A stretch of DNA of 64,000 nt from Telmatactis stephensoni (lineage: Eukaryota; Cnidaria; Anthozoa; Actiniaria; Isophelliidae): NCBI GenBank assembly GCA_029948255.1, contig JALIZF010001546.1, positions 1 to 64,000 on the forward strand, in the 5' to 3' direction. Below are positions 57,769-64,000 of the stretch, one piece after another. Each line of letters starts with the position of its first letter. The stretch's first letter is position 1. The notes under the pieces are model-generated. The model made no database searches and was not told the DNA's origin. It saw only the letters and a program-made list of their open reading frames with translations. Position numbers and translations under genes: made by a program.

Positions 57769-58198
57769 TGATAAACAAAAGATAAAAAGGCGCACCTCTA
57801 TCAACTTGACCTAAATTCACATTTCTCAAAATCGTGCGACACAATTTTGTTCTACTTTTCCAAAAGAACAGTCATTGAATGTGTCGACAGTATGAGCTCA
57901 AAAAGAAAAAAAAGCTTTTTCTGAGTCCCAAAAGTAAGGTTTTCGGCCAAGTAAACTGAATGCTTGGAATTGTTTACTTTTTTGATGCGTAAAAGTTCAA
58001 GTGCGTTTTATTCGAAAACGTCTCCATAGAAATTAAAACCCGCTTACTTCGGGTTAACGTTGTTTTGGTCGTCAAGCATCTCCGTTGTCCATGCAGTTTT
58101 TTCCTAAACTTGTAAGTTCCAATTCATTATTCATAAAAAAATCAGTGGGCAATGGAGATGCTTGAGCGGCCTAAAAATTTACGTTTTTATAATTTATT

Positions 58199-58438
58199 TT
58201 GGATCTCTTACAATGCTTCAATGGCCATGAAATATGTAGGATTAAGAAACAACTTGGAGAAAACGCTGATACTGAAGTTAAAAAAAAGGTAATCAAAGGA
58301 ATCGTAAGCTTTCTAGCATTTTATAAAGATGAGAGAAATAATAAACAAAAGATGAAAAGGCGTTGTAGTTTCTTGAAAGGAAAGCCTGCGAAAGAGTGTT
58401 ATTCTGGACAGAGTAAGAAAACGTTAGGTAAATTGTAA
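58199..58438 (+). CDS. 79-residue basic ORF, copy M4; function unknown
   Basis: Protein identical to M1. Lies in the right terminal arm of unit 2. Confidence 0.4.
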   Translation: MDLLQCFNGHEICRIKKQLGENADTEVKKKVIKGIVSFLAFYKDERNNKQKMKRRCSFLKGKPAKECYSGQSKKTLGKL

Positions 58439-59009
58439 TAAATGAAATAAATGAAAACACTGAAAACCTCACGACATGTGATTAACTTAATTTATGTGTT
58501 ACCAAATTTCTCGTCTCTGTCGCACTTTCTCATTCTCATTTCGAAATGTTTCCGTTATTCGCAACTCTATCCATTCTTTAAATATAGGAGCAAAATTCCA
58601 TCGGTTTCAAATTAAAGTTAATCTTTGATTGAATGATTCTTTTCAACAAACGATTTCACAGGACATGCCAGCATTCGTAATTTGCATGCCCAAGGATAAC
58701 ATTTGCACATTTGCATCTCAACGGTATCAAAAGCATCTAACACGGAATAACTCTAATAAAGATTTCCGATTTAGCGGCCTTTCGAAAGTTATTGCTAGAC
58801 ACTTATCCCTTTGACAAAAGCTTTTGTTTTTTTACGCAACAGAGCTTCGCTCAAAACGCTAACAACACTTAAAATCATTATAGACCTTTTTGCAACTTGC
58901 AATATTTTTGGCCGAGGCAAGCTGGGAGCGAGATTCAGAGCGAAATGAGAAATTGCGCATGTGCTTGTAGAAAACGTGTCTCAAAAATTGCGAGGAAATT
59001 AAGTTGCTG

Positions 59010-59216
59010 AAGGGGTGATACACTGTGCAATGGCATTGCAAGTTGCTACAATGCGTTGCGGAAAGTAGACCTGCGTTCTACTTCATGCAACGCTAGGCGC
59101 AACAAAAAAAATTGCGAGACAACCCCTGTTACACTGTGCAATCCTCCAGCAACTTGTTTCGCAACGCCGTTGCGAGACAAGTTGCTGAGAAAATTGCACA
59201 GTGTGACAGCGCCTTA
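59010..59216. mobile_element. MITE with ACACTGTGCAAT ends
   Basis: TGATACACTGTGCAATGGCA on the left and GAAAATTGCACAGTGTGACA, then GCGCCTTAAA on the right are inverted; the interior is rich in TTGCGAAAC/GTTGC words. About 200 bp. Confidence 0.5.
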
Positions 59217-59568
59217 AAGTGGCTCGATCGAGTTTTTCAGTAGAGCTACCAGTCGTCTTTGAGTGAAAACTGTTTGTTCATGAGCAGTCTGATAGTAAAT
59301 TAAGTATTACACCCTTATCAAACAAAGATCAAAGTTTATGATGACGTATGTTATATGGAGATCGGCGCTGTTATGGCGACGCCTTAAAAGAATTCCCCTT
59401 TTTACATATTCTCGATTTTAATGAGTTCTAGGCTTATTCTTGAAAAATGCTCTTGTGATGTTGTAGTTAGCATCATTGCCTTTAGCTCTAGCGAATTGAA
59501 TCAATTTCTTAGAGAGCGTTTTCGAGATATCATCGATGAGAGATTTTAACTGCAAAAATCAAGCGTAA

Positions 59569-59683
59569 TACAATACAATACAATACAATACAATACAATA
59601 CAATACAATACAATACAATACAATACAATACAATACAATACAATACAATACAATACAATACAATACAATACAATACAATACAA
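59569..59683 (+). repeat. (ATACA)n pentanucleotide array
   Basis: About 23 perfect copies. On the minus strand it follows TAAATAAAGACATTG, so it looks like the (TTGTA)n tail of a non-LTR element. Confidence 0.95.
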
Positions 59684-59819
59684 TGTCTTTATTTAGTACC
59701 ACATATTTACATTTTGTACGTTTAAAAGAAATATTAGATTAAAACAGGATTTTTGGGTACAGGCCACCTATAATAACCATGTAAGGCTAACCTGGTTACT
59801 GGCTTGTATACAAGCCAGT

Positions 59820-59945
59820 ACCATTATGGAAGGGATAAATACCGAGAAGCGAGGCTTTTAGCCATCTGTATGCCCGTATGAGGGCCGTAGGCCCGAGGGA
59901 TGTATATGGATAAAAGCCGAGCTTCGAGGTATTTATCTGCCTTAT
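59820..59945. repeat. Imperfect hairpin around GAGGGCCGTAGGCCC
   Basis: GATAAATACCGAGAAGCGAG, then GCTTTTAGCCA is mirrored by TGGATAAAAGCCGAGCTTCG, then AGGTATTTATC. The centre resembles that of the hairpin at 948-1113. Confidence 0.6.
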
Positions 59946-60119
59946 TATATGATTGAGGAGGTTTTCACACAAAAGCGATTCAAAACTAATTAGATCATTG
60001 TTACCGAATTCCCAGAAGGAAACCTTAAATAATTGTTTTTCAATTCTATTCAGAGAAACACTAACGAACTTCATGATAACACACAAAAGATTTTTTTTGT
60101 TGAGAAGATTCCATCAGTT

Positions 60120-60197
60120 AGCTCAGTAGTATAGTGGTTAAAAGCGGGATAGGAGTGCATGCAGAAAGTCTCGGGTTCGAATCTCTAGCTCTGTCAT
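60120..60197 (+). mobile_element. tRNA-like sequence, SINE head or tRNA pseudogene
   Basis: TTAGCTCAGTAGTATAGTGG (A-box-like) and TCTCGGGTTCGAATCTC (B-box/T-arm) are spaced as in a tRNA. The anticodon arm is not convincing and the acceptor stem does not pair well, so I do not call a functional tRNA. Confidence 0.5.
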
Positions 60198-60669
60198 TTA
60201 TCAAAGACTTTTTTCCACCAAAAATCGCTACTTAGTATATTTCTCAGAAAATTTCTAAGTCTTGATGTTCACACATAAATCATCTAAGGAAGTATGGAAC
60301 GAAATTATAAATTCATTAGACAAGTGATGTATCTAGATAAACCCCGGGAATTATAAATTCAAATGATTTATACAGATACATCCCGGAGAAGCTCTATATA
60401 AAACCCTTGAATATATAATCATCGTGAATTTAGTGATATAAAGTCCTATGAATAACAAAGAAAACAGACTCAATCATATAATAAGTCATCGTGTGTGTAA
60501 GTGTGTAAGTAATTCGGATTTGCCGAAGTTGTTCACGAAGACAGTACGAAATACATATGGAATTGGCTCGAAGATTACTTGACTCATTTTAATCATTTTT
60601 CACGACGAAAATATGAAATATTCTAAGAAATATCTATCTTTTTTAAACAGCGGTTGTTATAATTTCATC

Positions 60670-61130
60670 AGATATTTCCTGTCGATGAAAAAATCTTAGA
60701 AGTTTTCAATAAATATGGAGTCTACGAACACACTCGGCATTGGCCATCGATACCGCTAACCAAAAGGTCAAGCAGACTCGTTTTTCCATGTGGCTTGTGT
60801 TTGTTTGGATCAGTATTGGTATAAAACATTGTCTACTTAAAGTAGACAATGTTTTATTTTACCTGTCACTAGACTACTGGGAGAAATATGTAAAAAAAGA
60901 TGTGAAATACATGCGAAAATTATTTTCGAATTTAATTAGTCATTTAACAAAGACCCAATGAGTCCAGATGTGACTACAAAGACTGTTCTGTTTCTTCAGT
61001 AACCTCAAAACGTTGAGGAATAGAAAGTTGTGGTTTGCCTAGTTTGTCATTTTCTTCTTTGTAATATACAATTTGGAGGACTTTTTGGAGCACTTTCATC
61101 ATTCTCGTAGACTCCATATCGACAGAAAAA
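60670..61130. mobile_element. Possible inverted-repeat insertion with a central palindrome
   Basis: TATGGAGTCTACGAA at 60714 is inverted at about 61103 (CTCGTAGACTCCATA). A perfect 34-bp palindrome (AAAACATTGTCTACTTA and its complement) lies at 60823-60857. Confidence 0.45.
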
Positions 61131-61171
61131 TTATAATTATTTTTTTCTCGAAAGCATTCTTTCTTTCTTTT

Positions 61172-62480
61172 CTATTTATTTTTGTTGGTTTCTAGCACAT
61201 CATTGCTAAGCATTTCTTTGAATTTGGATTTCGATAGTTTTTTTGTTGATTCACTAATTGAGTTCCATATTTTTGTGCCGCAGAATTTAATATTGAATTT
61301 ACCATAATTAGTTTTAATTTTTGGTAAAGAAAAGCTGTTTTTTGAAGCTAATCTAGTGTTGTAGCCATGTTTTTGGCTAACTTGCAAGAAGTACGAATCG
61401 AATGAACTTGGCAAATTTTTGGAGTCGTAATCATGATAAAGAGAGCTGTATATACAAAAACAAGATCTGAAAACTTAAGGATTTTTAATTTAAAAAAAAT
61501 GGGATTAGTGTGAGCATCGAAGTTACTAAATGTCATTACACGAAGTGTCTTCTTTTGAAGTATAAAGAGAGGATTGATAGTTGATTCATAAGTGTGACCC
61601 CATGCAACAATACCGTAAATTAGATAAGGATAAATAAGACAGTAATACAAATTCACAAGGATTTCCAAATTTACATAATGTCTAGCTTTACATATAATAC
61701 CAATATTACGTTTTATTTTACTCGACACAAACAATACATGAGACTTCCAATTAAGATGACTATCTAACATAATACCGAGATATTTTATTTCAGTTGCACG
61801 ATCAATACATTTGTTATCAATTTGTAAACGTACGTTGTGAAGAATTTTTTTTTGAACTGGATGGAAAATGACGAACTTTGTCTTTTCGATATTCAGTAAA
61901 AGTTTGTTAGCACAAAGCCAGCTGTTTACTCGCTGTAGTTGATTGTTAACAATTGTTTCAAGATTCTGTAAGTTTTTGTTCTTATAGAAAAGATTTGAGT
62001 CATCGGCAAAAAGATGAAAGTCAAGTATATCGAATGAATTTTGAAAGTCATTTATGTAGAGTAAAAACAAAATCGGTCCAAGAACTGAGCCTTGGGGAAC
62101 ACCACACAAAATACAACTTTCCTCTGATTTTATATTACCAAGAGATACGAACTGTCTTCTGTTATTGAAATAAGAAGAGAACCAAGATTGAGCAATTCCT
62201 CGTATGCCATAATGATTAAGTTTATTTAATAGTATTTCATGGTTAACTGTGTCAAACGCTTTGCTTAAGTCGAGGAAGATACCACATGAGTACGCACCCT
62301 CCTCGACTGCACACTGAATTTTGTCAGTTATGGAAAGAATAGCTTGAAGAGTGGAGTGCTTTGGCCGAAAACCAAACTGTTTATTAAAAAGAATACTGTT
62401 TTTATTCACAAAGTCTAATAACCTGTTGAAGACTAATTTTTCAAGTATCCTATCAAAAATTGACAGTAGCGAAACAAAAA
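61172..62480 (-). pseudogene. CR1/L2-like LINE reverse transcriptase, 5'-truncated and frameshifted
   Basis: Starts within RT motif 1 (SLLSIFDRILEKLVFNRLLD); codes FGFRPKHSTLQAI, GIFLDLSKAFDTVNHEILL, GVPQGSVLGPILFLLYINDF and an intact HLFADDSNL catalytic box. Near 61450 the frame shifts by one base: the end continues in another frame as LYHDYDSKNLPSSFDSYF and stops at 61172. The endonuclease and ORF1 are missing. Residues before SLLSIF come from the flanking arm, so the ATG at 62538 is not the element's own start. Confidence 0.85.
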
Positions 62481-64000
62481 TTGACAGTAAACAAAACAAC
62501 TTTTTGAATCTCCTACAATCAAAACGAAAGTAGAACACCTAAGTTAATTTTTCATCTTAAATTGTGGTTAAGATATCAAATTTGGCTAATGAAAGAGACG
62601 AGAGAAATCACATTGATTGATATCGAGAAAAGTGAGCCGAACTCATGTATATGGACATGCTGATTTTGCGTCTGTTGCCCAAATTTCGCTCTATTGTTAC
62701 ATAAACTGCAATATTTAAAGATCCCTTCAATAAATATTGTTTAAAAATTAGTATGGTTGAGTTTAGGTAATAGTTGATATATATAGCGTTTTCAAATTCA
62801 TTGAATCATTTTATGGCTGTAAAATATATTAGCTTCAAATCAGTATATTTTCCAGCCGAATACAGTGGTCGACAACTCATTGATGCATGATGCAACTCTT
62901 TTGTTTTAGTTTGTCATGTTTTCGTGCATTCTAGAACCTGATGCAAATTGTGGAACGTTTCAATACCTTCCGATCACTCTTCCGAGATATGGTAATCGCT
63001 AGAAAGAAATCTTTAACTGAGCAGCAAGTGATAACATCTGCGCATGTCTCCAATTTCTATTGTCTTGGACAAATGCATAATTTTGAAAGGATGATTTCTA
63101 GCTGTTCGTACTTCTGCACTCGAGTGTAATGCTCCGAAAAACTTTAGGGAGACTATATACGACTCTATTTATGAGAATGGTAGCCCTAAGCCAGCTTAAA
63201 ACCGTAATTGAGGCCACTTCCGTCCAGCGGTTCGCGCATACTCGTCTTGTTATCACTTGCTGTTCTTTAACTGTACATTTCTTTGCAGCATGTCAGCAAA
63301 TCGTTCTATTTTTACTTTGTCTCCCCATGATTCTGCTATTGACGAGTTTCCATCTGCGGTTGTGTGACAAAACGTTTCTTTCCTTTTTGGCATTCTTATG
63401 AAAATTTCATTCTAACAATTACCATATTTCGGAAGAGTGCTCGGAAGGTAATGAAGCGTTCCGTAATTTGCATCAAGTGTTGGAATGAATGAAAACATGA
63501 CAAACTAAAACAAAAGAGCTGCATCATGCATGAACGAGTTGTCGACCACTGTATCCGGCTGAAAAATATACTGATTTGAGGCTTATATTTGACAGCCTTA
63601 AAATAATTCAGTAAATCTGAAAACGCTACATTATATCACCTTTTACCAAAACTAAACCATACTAATTTTTAAACAATATTTATTGAAGGGATCTTTAAAC
63701 ATTGCAGTTTATGTAACAATAGAGCGAAATTTGGGCAACAGAAGCAAAGTCAGCATGTCCATATACATGAGTTCGGCTCACTTTTCTCAATATCAATTAA
63801 TGTGATTTCTCTCGTCTCTTTCATTAGCCAAATTTGATATCTTAACCACAATTTAAGACGAAAAATTAACTTAGATGTGCTACTTTCTTTTTGATTGTAG
63901 GAGATTCAAAAAGTTGTTTTGTTTACGCTTGATTTTTGTAGTTAAAATCTCTCATCGATGATATCTCGAAAACGCTCTCTAAGAAATTGATTTAATCCGC

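Larger units (their letters stand above)
56888..58753. mobile_element. Fold-back unit 2 (right arm of the palindrome)
   Basis: A near-identical inverted copy of unit 1, separated from it by four bases (ATTA). Length 1866 versus 1860 for unit 1 without its MITE and duplicated TTA. Differences are a few indels such as GTACGTT for GTT near 57582 and isolated substitutions. Confidence 0.8.
59491..64000. mobile_element. Large inverted-repeat element cut by the window end
   Basis: The right arm 63418-64000 is the reverse complement of two separated blocks, 59491-59568 and 62474-62998. The left arm is therefore split by a 2.9-kb insertion. The loop is 62999-63417. Shared words include TTAGAGAGCGTTTTCGAGAT, TGGTCGACAACTC and ACATGACAAACTAAAACAAA. 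The right arm reaches the last base, so the true end lies outside. Confidence 0.7.

Noticed and set aside
60120..60197. Functional tRNA gene
   Set aside because: A and B boxes are visible but the acceptor and anticodon stems do not form; listed as SINE or pseudogene instead.

Overview
This is a window of an animal nuclear genome, not of a microbe or phage. One spliced gene with introns of 0.3-4 kb is embedded in AT-rich, repeat-dense DNA. The decayed transposons look like those common in cnidarians: CR1/L2-like LINEs with (ATT)n or pentanucleotide tails, an R4/Dong-like element in (TAA)n, Penelope-like remnants, tRNA-derived SINEs, and many hairpin MITEs and fold-back elements. An anthozoan, perhaps a stony coral, is my best guess, but that is inference.

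The only host gene I can support is on the minus strand at 7831-20790. It has nine coding exons whose splice phases agree and that encode a 666-residue, 12-TM SLC6 Na+-dependent transporter. By motif it belongs to the amino-acid branch (SLC6A15-20, B0AT/NTT4-like). A second first exon at 30293-30527 (minus) encodes a different N-terminus followed by nearly the same TM1. It ends in the same splice phase as exon 1, so two promoters may give isoforms of 666 and 640 residues. Intron 5 appears to be a GC-AG intron.

Layout. 1-6.3 kb: hairpin MITEs, a LINE 3' end with a pentanucleotide tail and a 61-bp tandem repeat. 6.9-7.14 kb: a long purine tract beyond the gene's 3' end. 7.8-20.8 kb: the SLC6 gene, whose introns carry MITEs, a Penelope-like fragment with a hammerhead-like motif, an AACTCGCCC inverted-repeat element, a SINE and a 29-bp minisatellite. 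20.8-30.3 kb: non-coding apart from LINE tails and MITEs. 30.5-42.3 kb: non-coding DNA with several fold-back elements and a broken Penelope-like GIY-YIG remnant.

43.3-48.5 kb: an R4/Dong-like non-LTR retrotransposon lying between (TAA)n tracts. It is split by three nested insertions and its RT catalytic box is mutated. 49.6-52.7 kb: nested DNA elements, including a second copy of one of those insertions and a 640-bp palindrome. 54.5-58.8 kb: two abutting fold-back units forming a 3.85-kb palindrome with four copies of a 79-codon ORF, plus diverged relatives. 59.5-64.0 kb: a large inverted-repeat element, its left arm split by a 2.9-kb insertion that includes a CR1/L2-like LINE; its right arm runs off the window.
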